Source: Haloarcula sebkhae
GTDB taxonomy: Archaea > Halobacteriota > Halobacteria > Halobacteriales > Haloarculaceae
Length of the DNA: 64,000 nt
Direction: 5' to 3'
Assembly: GCF_014647415.1 (NCBI RefSeq)
Contig: NZ_BMPD01000002.1
Location: 462,324-526,323 of the forward strand
Shown piece after piece: positions 8,103 to 17,489 of this stretch. Made by a program: the position numbers and the translations under genes. The notes below the pieces were generated by a model. The model worked only from the letters and a program-made list of their open reading frames with translations. It made no database searches and was not told the DNA's origin. Numbering within the stretch: position 1 is the stretch's first letter; each line of letters begins with the position of its first letter.

Positions 8103-8699
8103 TTACAGCCCGACTTCTGCGAATGCTTCGTCGATAATCTCCTCACTCGGGGCATTCAAATAGGGCTCGATGGCAGCGAAACTGTCCCAGCCGCCGACGG
8201 CCATCACCACACGCGGGTTCATCTGCTCGTCGACCAAGAGGCGCTGAGCGAACCGACGGCGAAGGTCGTGCGTGCTCACCTTCTCGAAGTCGGCGTCACC
8301 GGTCGCCTCGGCAGTTCGGGCAGCGGTGCGGCGCACCACCGCGCGGACACCTGGCTGTGTCAGGTTGATAAATGAGTCTTTTGGGGCGATATTGTGTTCG
8401 TTCTGGAAGCGCTGGAGGTCGCGCTCGACGCTGTCGGGGAGGTAGGCGTCGCGTGGCTTGCCGCTGCTGCCCGACGTGTCTTTTCCTGATCGAACGCGAA
8501 GCCGGTACTGTCCGCTCTCGGTCGCTTTCACATTGACGGGACGAACCTGTGGGATCTCGAAGGCGCGCAGGCCAACGAACGCACCGAGTTGGATGATGAG
8601 GTCGTCGCGCTGGCTGTTCGTGGCCCGGCGGAGGTCCTCGATTTCGATATCGGTGAGCCAGACTTTGTGTTCGTTGCCATCTGTGGCTTCGATTCGCAT
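8103..8699 (-). CDS. Short tyrosine recombinase/integrase
   Basis: This site-specific recombinase has 198 residues when started at the ATG at 8699. A frame extension to 8759 gives a Pro/Val-rich leader that does not look like the family. The catalytic set is visible: Arg45 (GLRAFEIP), His144 and Arg147 (HDLRRR), Trp171 (GGW) and Tyr180 (IEPYL). The N-terminal core-binding domain of usual integrases is absent, so this is a catalytic-domain-only form. It sits at the right edge of the putative provirus, the position expected for an element integrase. Confidence 0.85.
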   Translation of the reverse strand: MRIEATDGNEHKVWLTDIEIEDLRRATNSQRDDLIIQLGAFVGLRAFEIPQVRPVNVKATESGQYRLRVRSGKDTSGSSGKPRDAYLPDSVERDLQRFQNEHNIAPKDSFINLTQPGVRAVVRRTAARTAEATGDADFEKVSTHDLRRRFAQRLLVDEQMNPRVVMAVGGWDSFAAIEPYLNAPSEEIIDEAFAEVGL

Positions 8700-9076
8700 T
8701 ACGATTGCTTTACTTTCCGTTACTAAAGGCCCTGCGACCGGCGTGATCGGCGCGGACACACACCGGGTTTCGAGTGTAATCCGGGGTTTTTGTTACGACT
8801 TGTTACACAAGTCGTTAGACACGCTCACGGGTGCCCGCAATACATAGAGAAAATGATAGCCGTGGTGCTTAGAAAGGGTTAAATTTCGCCAACCAATCGT
8901 CGGTGATCATAGTGGTACATGTACCAAGATGAGCTAATTATTCGGCCCAGCCTGTTTCTACGGAACGACATGATTCGCGATTTGTAAGGTCGATAAGCGC
9001 TGTTGTAGGAGTTGAAGCACACGCATTCTCAGGAGACAAAGGCTATCAATCTCCTACTTGAGTTGGAAAGTAGCTA
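8700..9076. other. AT-rich intergenic region between integrase and defence island
   Basis: About 375 bases with no credible gene. It contains the palindrome at 8795-8815 and a loose 7-base inverted pair GTAGGAG (about 9006) and CTCCTAC (about 9051) before the mcrB start. If the element to the left is integrated, its right attachment site should lie in this stretch, but no tRNA gene is visible. Confidence 0.5.
8795..8815. promoter_or_regulatory. 21-bp inverted repeat upstream of integrase
   Basis: ACGACTTG and CAAGTCGT form a perfect 8-bp inverted repeat around a 5-base centre. It is about 96 bases upstream of the integrase start on the same strand. It could be an operator for integrase expression or a recombinase arm/core site. 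A partly similar TGTTA-ACGAAG-CGTTA pattern occurs near 12602-12619. Confidence 0.5.
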
Positions 9077-11137
9077 ATGACAAAGCTGTATTTTCATCCA
9101 GTGAACAACGATTGGATGCCCTACTTTGAGGAGACTGTCGAGTCTGAGGTCGAGTTCAGTAATATCCCGCTGCCTGACGAAATCGCTGAGATAGATGCTG
9201 CCCGGGTCTGGGGAACGACACATGGGCCAACGAAGGAGACGTACTGGCAAGAAATGGAGTCAGGCGATTATGTCCTGTTTACGAAAGATGGAGACGTATT
9301 CTCGGTTGGCCGCGTTGGGACGACATTCAGGAGTCGGGAGTTCGGGAAGGTCGTATGGGATAATGCAGAGAGTGAGCTCGGATACACGCTCACAGAATAC
9401 GAGGACGTCGACTTCCCATATACAGAAGTTCTCAGTGATCTCGGCTACTCGAATGGCTCCCGCGTACAAGGGTTTATGCGGCCTGCAGCAGACAGCCAGG
9501 CGACGCTGCGATCAATTTATGGATCGATCGAAGCTGCCATAAGATCCTACAAAGACGATCCAATGGGAAAAAAGCAACACACCTGCACTGACGAGATTCT
9601 CACTGAGACGGCACCGTACTACTGGGTCAACCAGAGTAAAAACCCGGACGAGCTCGAAGAAGGATATCTCCAAGCGCCGCGAGATAATCTCCCGCACTAC
9701 GATCTGCAAAAGCTAGAGGCCGGGGATATGGTATTTAATTACAGCAATGGGGAGATTATTGGATACTCAGAGGTTACTTCGCCTTCCTACATTCTCGAGG
9801 AAGATGAGGCAGAGCATCGTCGAGTCGATGTTGAAGTAACTCGCTTCGATAACCCAGTACAGTTCGCGGATATCTTTGGATATCTCTGGAAAGAGGACGT
9901 TCGGCTGGAGAACTATTATCCGGTGAACAAAGCTGGAATGAACCAACAATATCTGTTCAATCTCAGTAAAAAAGCCGGTGAGTACATCTTGGAACAGGCT
10001 CATGCCGAAGATACCAACGTCGATCGCCTCAAAACTCGGATTGAACTGAGCGATGCCACCGTCGACCTCCCAGATGGTCTCTTCTTCTATGGCGGCGAAG
10101 CCACTCGGATTCAACAGCAAATCAATGCCGCGATCAACGCTGGTAAGCATATCATCTTCACCGGACCTCCCGGTACCGGGAAAACCAAGATCGCGAAGGC
10201 TGTCGCTGAACAAATCACCACGCATGATGCTGTTGACGACTATGCATTCACGACAGCAACTTCAGAATGGAGTTCCTTCGATACCGTCGGCGGGTACGTC
10301 CCAACGCGGTCAGATCAGGAATTAGAGTTCGATCCACGCTTGGTGTTGCAGTGTTTCCGCGGCGATGATAACAAGATCCGGAACCAGTGGCTGGTGATTG
10401 ATGAATTGAACCGTGCGAACATCGACAAAGCCCTTGGTCCACTGTTTTCCGTCCTCTCAGGAGATTCTGTTGAATTACCTTACGAGCGAGACAGTCGGAT
10501 CCGCCTCGATTGGGTTGCCAGCGACACAGACGATATCGAAACTATTGCTACGGAACCGGATCGTTTCCCAGTCACGCCGGCGTGGCGGATTCTGGGAACG
10601 ATGAATACGTTCGATAAGACCTCTCTCTACGACCTCTCGTTCGCGTTTATGCGACGGTTCAGTTTCATTCACGTCGGTGTCCCCTCGCTGATGGAGGATG
10701 GTATCGTCACTACCGACCTTTTGGACCCTGCGGCAGGGCATAACTACGCGACTGTCTGGCAACGTGATAACCCCGACCTGCAGGATACCATTGGAGCGTG
10801 GTACGATGAATTATCTATCATCTGGGCGATCGTCAACGAGTATCGATCGATTGGACCGGCGATCATCCTCGACATGCTCCGACAACTAGAAGCGTTCGAA
10901 GGGGGCGATCGAAGCGCGGCTCTCACCTCGACGGTCATCAACTACATCTTCCCGCAATTGGAGGGTTTGCGACAGTCGAAACAAAAAGGATTGCTGGAAG
11001 ATCTCGCTGAAGGTAAACCGATTGCAACCGAAAATGCCGATACCAAGCGAATCAGCCTCCGGCTTGACCACCAGTATCTCAGCCAGAAGGCCAACGATAT
11101 GTTTGATCTGGATCTGGCACTCGGGTCTACTGCGTGA
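9077..11137 (+). CDS. mcrB: McrB-like GTPase/ATPase with N-terminal EVE-type domains
   Basis: This is the motor and modified-DNA recognition subunit of a type IV restriction system. The 686-residue protein begins with two regions resembling EVE/PUA-like modified-base readers (about 1-160 and 175-320; the second has YYWVNQSKN). An AAA+ domain follows, with Walker A GPPGTGKT at about 362-369, VIDELNRAN as Walker B, and the McrB-typical TMNTFDKTSLYDLSFAFMRR segment. It overlaps the frame of the next gene, which fits the McrC partner. EVE domains are known readers of modified cytosine or adenine. The specificity here is unknown. Confidence 0.9.
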   Translation: MTKLYFHPVNNDWMPYFEETVESEVEFSNIPLPDEIAEIDAARVWGTTHGPTKETYWQEMESGDYVLFTKDGDVFSVGRVGTTFRSREFGKVVWDNAESELGYTLTEYEDVDFPYTEVLSDLGYSNGSRVQGFMRPAADSQATLRSIYGSIEAAIRSYKDDPMGKKQHTCTDEILTETAPYYWVNQSKNPDELEEGYLQAPRDNLPHYDLQKLEAGDMVFNYSNGEIIGYSEVTSPSYILEEDEAEHRRVDVEVTRFDNPVQFADIFGYLWKEDVRLENYYPVNKAGMNQQYLFNLSKKAGEYILEQAHAEDTNVDRLKTRIELSDATVDLPDGLFFYGGEATRIQQQINAAINAGKHIIFTGPPGTGKTKIAKAVAEQITTHDAVDDYAFTTATSEWSSFDTVGGYVPTRSDQELEFDPRLVLQCFRGDDNKIRNQWLVIDELNRANIDKALGPLFSVLSGDSVELPYERDSRIRLDWVASDTDDIETIATEPDRFPVTPAWRILGTMNTFDKTSLYDLSFAFMRRFSFIHVGVPSLMEDGIVTTDLLDPAAGHNYATVWQRDNPDLQDTIGAWYDELSIIWAIVNEYRSIGPAIILDMLRQLEAFEGGDRSAALTSTVINYIFPQLEGLRQSKQKGLLEDLAEGKPIATENADTKRISLRLDHQYLSQKANDMFDLDLALGSTA

Positions 11138-11139
11138 CA

Positions 11140-12471
11140 ATGTCGAAAACAAGCGTTTCGACGCTCAGGAAAGCGATTAGACAAGAACTCATCACGTACC
11201 TCGGCGCGGGGACGATCAACCATGAGAAGTACGCAGATACATTTGACTATGAGGGGTTGAACATTGAGAACTTTGACCAGTTAAAAAAGCTGCATTTCGT
11301 ACTCGCTCCTGATGTCGTCAACTATGTTGACCGCATTCCTGAATGGATCCGACGAATCAAGTCAGTAACTCGGGAACAGACCGAGACGGTTCGAGGGGAG
11401 ATACGGGGATCGATCGACTGGCGTGAGACGCGACAAGCGAGAGCGGCTGCGGGATACAACGATCCCACCCTGTTCGTTGTTCGCGATTCGGAAGTCGCCT
11501 ATGACATCCCTGAGAATCGGGTTGTGAAGAAGTTGCTTGCCGTAATTGCCGAACCACTGACGAATGATGTTGAGGCGATCGATCAAGAGTGGCGCTCGAT
11601 GTGGAATGATCAAGATATCGTCGATCTGCAACAGCTCCTCGCGCAGAATATTCATCTCGATGCGCTACCCGAACCTGAGCGAATTTCGCTATCTGAGCGT
11701 GATCTCACGACAGCACGTCGATCACGACATCGACTCTACACCGAGAGCCACCGACTTTATCGGCTCTACGATGATCTCCTCAACAACAGATTTGAGAATG
11801 AGCGTGTCCGGGAGCTTCTCTCGGAAACGCTTATCGCCCCCTCTGCGGATCACAAGGTTTTCGAACTGTTCTGTGTGTTTGGTGTGATTCGGCGACTCCG
11901 GCGTCGGCATCCAGAGCTTGAGTTGCGGCGTATAGATACTGGGACGGATGTTCTGGCGCGTCTCAAGGATGACGAACGGCGGATTGAGGTGTACTATGAT
12001 CAGTCGGGTCCGCTCGAGTTTTTTGAATCCTACCCTTCACCCAAGGAACTGCAGTCGCCGAAGATTCCTGAGATGGTACGGCGACACGCCGAAGCGCTTG
12101 ATGCCCATGAACGTGCCGTCGATACGTTCCTGGATGCAGACACTGCAGGGAGTTTCTACAGCGGCCGACCTGATTTTCTGATACTACAATATAGTCTTAA
12201 TAAAGATGAGCAAGATCGCGGTATACTGACTGACGTTATTATTGGCGAGGTGAAGTACACTCGAATCCAAAGTACCTTTTCAACCGGCCTTCGGGAACTC
12301 TTTGAATATCTCTACTTTGCTCGGGAGAACCAACAGTATCTCTTTGGCAATGACACGAGCGATATCAATGTCACTGGCCTGCTCTGTACAGACGGCGTTG
12401 AGACAGAGGTAGAATCCGTGGAATCGATATCTCATCTGACTCCAGCGAAATTGGGTTTTGACCTAACCTGA
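11140..12471 (+). CDS. mcrC: McrC-like PD-(D/E)xK nuclease subunit
   Basis: This is the nuclease partner of the adjacent McrB. It is 443 residues from the ATG at 11140; a GTG at 11134 overlapping the mcrB stop is also possible. The C-terminal part carries GRPDFLIL (about 341-348) and IGEVKYT (about 367-373), the D and ExK of a PD-(D/E)xK active site. The N-terminal region is helical and probably contacts the McrB ring, as in known McrC proteins. The spacing of only two bases from mcrB shows a single operon. Confidence 0.87.
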   Translation: MSKTSVSTLRKAIRQELITYLGAGTINHEKYADTFDYEGLNIENFDQLKKLHFVLAPDVVNYVDRIPEWIRRIKSVTREQTETVRGEIRGSIDWRETRQARAAAGYNDPTLFVVRDSEVAYDIPENRVVKKLLAVIAEPLTNDVEAIDQEWRSMWNDQDIVDLQQLLAQNIHLDALPEPERISLSERDLTTARRSRHRLYTESHRLYRLYDDLLNNRFENERVRELLSETLIAPSADHKVFELFCVFGVIRRLRRRHPELELRRIDTGTDVLARLKDDERRIEVYYDQSGPLEFFESYPSPKELQSPKIPEMVRRHAEALDAHERAVDTFLDADTAGSFYSGRPDFLILQYSLNKDEQDRGILTDVIIGEVKYTRIQSTFSTGLRELFEYLYFARENQQYLFGNDTSDINVTGLLCTDGVETEVESVESISHLTPAKLGFDLT

Positions 12472-12647
12472 GGGTGCTAATAGCTGAGTACTTGCCCGAC
12501 TCGCCACCAATCCATGGAGGATTCGTTGTCAAGGGTAATATCATTATTTGGTTAGATCGTTCCATAGAGTAAGGGAGATGTAATTAAACGTCTGTAACGG
12601 TCTGTTATACGAAGCGTTATTTCGTCTAATATCGGAATATGTAGTAA

Positions 12648-12674
12648 GCCACGACGGTTTACCGATGTCGTGGC
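12648..12674. terminator. Hairpin between convergent mcrC and methyltransferase genes
   Basis: GCCACGAC and GTCGTGGC form a perfect 8-bp stem with an 11-base loop, about 25 bases after the stop of the leftward methyltransferase gene and between two convergent operons. There is no strong T-run, so its role as a terminator is likely but not proven. The rest of 12472-12698 is AT-rich and empty. Confidence 0.45.
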
Positions 12675-12698
12675 GGCTGGCTACCGAGTGATAGGCGC

Positions 12699-13865
12699 TC
12701 AAGAGCGATTGAGTCGCGCTTCAGCGGCCGCTTTGGGATCCTGTCCTGTCAGAGTCGCCTTTACGTGCCGTCCTATTGCCTCAGCCATCAACGGCGGAAC
12801 AGCGTTCCCGACCTGCGAGTACTGCGGGAGTGAATCGATCCGTCGTGAACCACCAGTTGTTCGTGGGCCCTTGAACTCGAACCAATCTGGGAATGACTGG
12901 AGCCGGGCCAGTTCCCTGACTGTTGGGATACGAGGTTGCTCGTAATGCACGAAATCCTCAGGGAGGGTTGTCACCGTGTGGGCCGGCTCCGTTCGATCAT
13001 ACTTCCTCATAGAGTGCTTATTTGTCTGGAGGCGAGGCGGTAGATCGTCTATTCCCTCACCCTCCTCTAACGTCCGGAATCGTTCTTGAACGGTATCACT
13101 GTGGTCTGTTGCCTTGTGATTGAATAAGGGCCCGTCATGATAACGCCGCATTTGCTCTTGGTACTCGCTTTGCGGGGGCAATTCGTAGTCAGAACTCTCC
13201 TCGCCAGAGCTAAGGAACGATAGATCACTGATTGCCTCGGCGACAGTCACGTGCTCCTTATTAATAGATGCCTCACCGAGGCGTTTCTGGCGTGCATCGC
13301 CGGTATGCGTTGGAACTGGAGGGGAAACTGGGGAGTCATCTCTGTAGCCCACAAAAATAAGTCGGTTTCGGAGCTGTGGTACCCCGTAGTCGGCAGCATT
13401 CAACTCTAGCATTCTTGTCTTATACCCAAGTTCGCGAGCGTTTTTTAGCAGGGCATCAACGTACGCACCATTCTTCAGCCCTTTCGCACCAGGAACGTTT
13501 TCAACGACTATTGCACGCGGCTGGAGATGTTTAACCACCCTAATATAATGATGCAAAAGCGATGAGCGGGGATCCTCCGGATTGTACACGCCGGCAGTAC
13601 TGAAACCCTTGCATGGAGGCCCTCCAACCACGACATCAACTATTTCGTCACCGAAATTGCCACGGTCCCTGAGTGGCCCGATATCGCCAGCCAAATCAGC
13701 AATATCTGCTTGCAAGAATGGTGAATCAATATTATGAGTATACGTACGTCTGGCGCTCTCCTGATAATCGGTTGCCGCCACTATGTCAAATCCAGCATTA
13801 AAAAATCCCAGACTGAATCCGCCCGCCCCGCAGAATAAATCGACACAGGTCAGTCCGGAAGTCAT
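12699..13865 (-). CDS. DNA cytosine-5 methyltransferase (first)
   Basis: This enzyme transfers methyl groups from S-adenosylmethionine to the C5 of cytosine in DNA. Starting at the ATG at 13865 (388 residues) places motif I, DLFCGAGGFSLGF, at residues 9-21. Motif IV GGPPCKGFSTAG has the catalytic Cys85, followed by VENVPG (Glu122) and the C-terminal QYSQVGNAVPP. All expected motifs are intact. It is divergent from the EcoRII-like gene with only 93 bases between. It is clearly paralogous to the second methyltransferase at 19264-20400, including most of the target-recognition region, so both may protect the same or a related site. Confidence 0.95.
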   Translation of the reverse strand: MTSGLTCVDLFCGAGGFSLGFFNAGFDIVAATDYQESARRTYTHNIDSPFLQADIADLAGDIGPLRDRGNFGDEIVDVVVGGPPCKGFSTAGVYNPEDPRSSLLHHYIRVVKHLQPRAIVVENVPGAKGLKNGAYVDALLKNARELGYKTRMLELNAADYGVPQLRNRLIFVGYRDDSPVSPPVPTHTGDARQKRLGEASINKEHVTVAEAISDLSFLSSGEESSDYELPPQSEYQEQMRRYHDGPLFNHKATDHSDTVQERFRTLEEGEGIDDLPPRLQTNKHSMRKYDRTEPAHTVTTLPEDFVHYEQPRIPTVRELARLQSFPDWFEFKGPRTTGGSRRIDSLPQYSQVGNAVPPLMAEAIGRHVKATLTGQDPKAAAEARLNRS

Positions 13866-13958
13866 TACCCTGAAGAACCATACGGTCCCAAAAGAACATA
13901 ACGGTTGCAGCCAGAACGAAACCGGCTCGAAGAATCCCATACATCTGAATATGTTACA

Positions 13959-14873
13959 ATGAATCTAAGTGACGAAATCGCAAACGAACTACAGGGTTCA
14001 GGATTTCTTGAGGAAGTGAAAGCAGACCGGCTTCCGGATTCAACTATCCTTACAGAGGCAGCTCTCGACAAATATGAGAAGCGACATGGCTCACTGAATC
14101 CGGACGTGATTGATCAACAGGCGGATCAAGTGCTAGAACGGCTTCTCGAGCTTGAGCAAGAAATCTATACCGAACGCGAGCAGCGCGTCTATCGTGAGGC
14201 TCTGGTCGTGTTCTTGCAACAAAAGTACGACACAGGGCAGATATCGTTACAGTCATTTAAAACTGGTAGCACTGGGGGAGGCCATTTTACCGAATACCCG
14301 CGATTGCAGGACTTATTCACAGAACTCGAGGAAATTTACGAGTCCACTGATGACTTTGAGGAAGCGTTTACTGAGATATTGCCGCTGTTATATCCCGCGA
14401 TGGACGCAATTAGCGTGTCCGCACAACAATCTCGACGGAAGCGGGCCGGGAGTTCGCTCCGTAGTCACGTGGAAAATCTGCTCGAGAAAGCAGGATACAC
14501 AATCGAATCGCTCCAGAATGCTGGTAATGGATATCTCTACCAGTTGTACCGTGAAGAGACTGGTCAGGAAGCTCCCGTTTACATCTCCTATCTAACGACA
14601 CTAAGAGACAGGTTCCGTCAATCGCTCACCGATGGGAGCATTAACGATGACGATGTACCACGGTTCATTGTGACCGGAGCCGGGAACAGCATTTTCACAT
14701 CATCGAGGCGGAGTAATGTGACTGACCAGAAAGTCACTGAAATCGCCAATGAGGGATTCACACTCGTTGTATTCAATGCTGTCAAACAAAACCAACACTC
14801 TGGCAAAGAAAGCGTGATCTCGTATACCGAACTTTTTCAGAACCGGTTACCCTCTTTGATGAAAGATCAGTAG
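13959..14873 (+). CDS. EcoRII-C-like protein with apparently lost active site
   Basis: This 304-residue protein starts at the ATG at 13959. Residues 158-175 (SRRKRAGSSLRSHVENLL), 213-222 (TTLRDRFRQS) and about 255-271 (TDQKVTEIANEGFTLVV) follow the order and wording of EcoRII-type endonuclease C-terminal domains. In that family these surround a PDF motif and a lysine in a K-T-T segment. Here no PDF is seen, and the residue before TTL is Leu, not Lys. So it looks like a family member that may no longer cut and could serve as the site-recognition subunit. The N-terminal 150 residues are acidic, helical and unrecognised. Confidence 0.6.
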   Translation: MNLSDEIANELQGSGFLEEVKADRLPDSTILTEAALDKYEKRHGSLNPDVIDQQADQVLERLLELEQEIYTEREQRVYREALVVFLQQKYDTGQISLQSFKTGSTGGGHFTEYPRLQDLFTELEEIYESTDDFEEAFTEILPLLYPAMDAISVSAQQSRRKRAGSSLRSHVENLLEKAGYTIESLQNAGNGYLYQLYREETGQEAPVYISYLTTLRDRFRQSLTDGSINDDDVPRFIVTGAGNSIFTSSRRSNVTDQKVTEIANEGFTLVVFNAVKQNQHSGKESVISYTELFQNRLPSLMKDQ

Positions 14874-14972
14874 GCCAACGAACTCGCCCGACAATTGATG
14901 CATTATCATTTCTTGCATAGAAAAGAGGTCTTCCATTCGATTTTTATGACTGGCAGTGTTCGGTATTACATC

Positions 14973-17489
14973 ATGGCGAGCCAAGACGATATCACGATCG
15001 ATATTACACCCACACCTCGTATCCTGCAGATGTTGGGAGAGGTTGACCTCCCGCCAAAGCGATGCTTTGCGGAATTTATTGACAACGCTCTTGACGAGGG
15101 GGTTGACGGAACTCCCGGACAGACACCAGAGGATGCCGGAGGCGAAGCTCTCCGGATCGAGATAGAGACACCAACGATCCACGAATATGACGACAACTAC
15201 GAAAACGCCGAGGTAGTAATCTGGGATAATGGTCCGGGTATGTCCCCGGAAGATCTGGAATATAACCTCAAAGCCGGATACTCAGGGAAAGACCCCATGG
15301 GAAACATGGGGCTCTTCGGAGTCGGGTTCAATATTGCGACCGCCCGGCTCGGAAGCAAAACTACGGTGAAAACGACTCGTGCTGGAGATGACTACTGGGC
15401 GGTCGCTACTATCGACCTCAGGGAACTCGTCGCCGAGAATAGCTATGATGTGGATGTTGAATTCGAAGAAAAAATGAACTCGGGAGATCACGGGACGAAG
15501 ATTGTCATCGGACAATTGGAAGAATTCGCTCGGACTCTCCGGAGGAAACAGAATCTTAAGTCCGGTCTCGGCCGGATGTATACCTCGGTTTTGGAGAACA
15601 ACAACGTCGAGATACGATTTAATCGTGAACATATCCAGCCCCGCCCCCACTGTATCTGGTCAGAAGAGCGCAGCGTCGAGGTTGACGGCGAAGAATTCCC
15701 GGCAGTCATAGATATTGATCGGAAAGTTGGGGAGGGATACTACTGCAAGGGGTGCTGGTCATGGTGGGAAGAACGATTACTCCGTCAGGAGGAAGACGAT
15801 AACGGATCTGTTTACCTATGCCCGACGTGTGACGATGGAGGCGACATCGTCCATCGTGAGCAGCGTGTGTGGGGATGGGTCGGGATCCAACGCTTCTTCG
15901 ACCAGAGTCACTACGGGATTGACCTGATCCGAAATGGAAGGGTAATCGAAGAGCTAGACAAGTCGTTGTTCTACTGGGAAAATCCCGAGACCGGAGAAGT
16001 CGAAAAAGAATACCCGATCGACACGGAACACTGGGGTGGCCGGATTGTGGGTGAACTCCACATTGATTTCGTGCCAGTCACCAACGTGAAAGACGGGTTT
16101 CGGAAAGGAAATGATCGGTGGCAAAAGGTTCGCGAGGAGATCCGTGGTAAGGCCGCGTTCCGACCCACATATGCCCGTGAACACGGGCATGAGCCGAACC
16201 GGTCGCCTCTCGGGAGGCTCTTCAAGGGCTATCGAACTGGAAATGAAGCAGGCAAAAAGCGGCTTGTCCCAGGGGAAGTGCTGGATGATGGATCGGTGAA
16301 AGCGATTAACGCTGAGCCGAGCCGGTGGGCTGAGAAGTTCTGGGAAGGAAACCCGGAATATCGGGACGACAGTAAGTGGTGGGAAGCTGTCGAGCGTGCT
16401 GAAACTGCCAAGCGAAGTTCAGGAAACCCCTTTGCAGATAACTCCTCGAACAGGGATGGCGTGAACGATTCCACCGATGATGGTGGATCAGGCGGGTTTA
16501 ATATTGATCCCGAGGGCAGCGATGGTGGAGATACATTGGGGGGACAGGAAGAAGCGGGCAGCGATAGTGGAGATATACTGGAGGGACAGGAAGAAGCGGG
16601 CAGCGGTAGTGAGGATGGACAGACAGAACAGGAGCAGGAAGAAACTGCGGAAGACGATGAAACAGGAGAGGAGAGTGGGGAGCCAACCTTCGAGACGGAG
16701 GAAGAAGATGAGATATCCGGTCAGTATGGACTTGATGAATTAGACGAACCTGATATTGAGGTCACGGTCTTCCGGGTTACAAGTGGTGATCTGAATGGTG
16801 AGCCCTTGAGAGTCGAATATGCCGGGATGAGAAGTCGTAAGATCACCTACGACCCTGAACACGAATTATACGACGGGTTTGGACATAGTCCGATCGATTC
16901 AGTCCTAATGGAGGTCGCCAGTACGCTATTGAGTCTCCGTGATGATCCTGGAGGATGGACACAAAGCCGGATTTACGCCGCTCTCTTATCTAAATATTGC
17001 CATGACGAGCAACAATCGACAAGTGAACTCGCAAAGCAAGCGACCCAAGTACTCGGACGGATTAAGCAGGCAATCGCAGTAAAGGAATTCGAGCTGGGTG
17101 AATACAATGTCCCCGAGGACGCTCAGGAAGAGGCCACTCGAAGGTATCTTAGTGATGAGGCTCCTTCTGGCGAGTTGGAGGATTTATTCCAGTCGACAAG
17201 GTATCTCCAGTATGCCTCTCACCGCGAACTAGTCCGGTACTTTAGGAACAATCCCGGCGAATTCTTCGATGGTGAAGTGTGGAACCGAGAATACTACAAC
17301 TTGCCGTCCAGCGAACTCAAACAAGAAGCCGTTGACGATTTCATCGGTTACCTCCGGGATGCACAGTTACTTGCAGACGAGGGCCTCGAATTTGAAGTAG
17401 AGGGAGCAGATCCCAGCCGCCAAACACTGGTTGAGAGAGCAGCTGCAAGTATCAGACTCCTCGATACGAAAACCCCGGTACACGATTGA
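14973..17489 (+). CDS. MORC-like GHKL ATPase of a restriction system
   Basis: This 838-residue protein is read from the ATG at 14973, chosen because a TATA-like TTTTTATG lies 25-30 bases upstream. The GHKL fold is clear: N-box AEFIDNALDE (33-42), G1 WDNGPGM (84-90) and G2 NMGLFGVGFNIATARLG (111-127). Around residue 250-300 two CxxC pairs (CKGC, CPTC) form a zinc-ribbon insertion. A low-complexity acidic linker (about 490-590) contains a 14-residue tandem repeat, and a helical C-terminal domain follows. Prokaryotic MORC-like ATPases are known to work with helicases and endonucleases in restriction systems. Here it lies between an EcoRII-like protein and an Mrr-helicase. Confidence 0.85.
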   Translation: MASQDDITIDITPTPRILQMLGEVDLPPKRCFAEFIDNALDEGVDGTPGQTPEDAGGEALRIEIETPTIHEYDDNYENAEVVIWDNGPGMSPEDLEYNLKAGYSGKDPMGNMGLFGVGFNIATARLGSKTTVKTTRAGDDYWAVATIDLRELVAENSYDVDVEFEEKMNSGDHGTKIVIGQLEEFARTLRRKQNLKSGLGRMYTSVLENNNVEIRFNREHIQPRPHCIWSEERSVEVDGEEFPAVIDIDRKVGEGYYCKGCWSWWEERLLRQEEDDNGSVYLCPTCDDGGDIVHREQRVWGWVGIQRFFDQSHYGIDLIRNGRVIEELDKSLFYWENPETGEVEKEYPIDTEHWGGRIVGELHIDFVPVTNVKDGFRKGNDRWQKVREEIRGKAAFRPTYAREHGHEPNRSPLGRLFKGYRTGNEAGKKRLVPGEVLDDGSVKAINAEPSRWAEKFWEGNPEYRDDSKWWEAVERAETAKRSSGNPFADNSSNRDGVNDSTDDGGSGGFNIDPEGSDGGDTLGGQEEAGSDSGDILEGQEEAGSGSEDGQTEQEQEETAEDDETGEESGEPTFETEEEDEISGQYGLDELDEPDIEVTVFRVTSGDLNGEPLRVEYAGMRSRKITYDPEHELYDGFGHSPIDSVLMEVASTLLSLRDDPGGWTQSRIYAALLSKYCHDEQQSTSELAKQATQVLGRIKQAIAVKEFELGEYNVPEDAQEEATRRYLSDEAPSGELEDLFQSTRYLQYASHRELVRYFRNNPGEFFDGEVWNREYYNLPSSELKQEAVDDFIGYLRDAQLLADEGLEFEVEGADPSRQTLVERAAASIRLLDTKTPVHD
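16515..16600 (+). repeat. 42-bp tandem repeat in the MORC-like gene linker
   Basis: Two near-identical 42-bp units, each encoding a GSDxGDxLxGQEEA peptide, are followed by a partial third. The frame is preserved, so only the length of the acidic linker changes. It looks like recent slippage or duplication. Confidence 0.75.
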
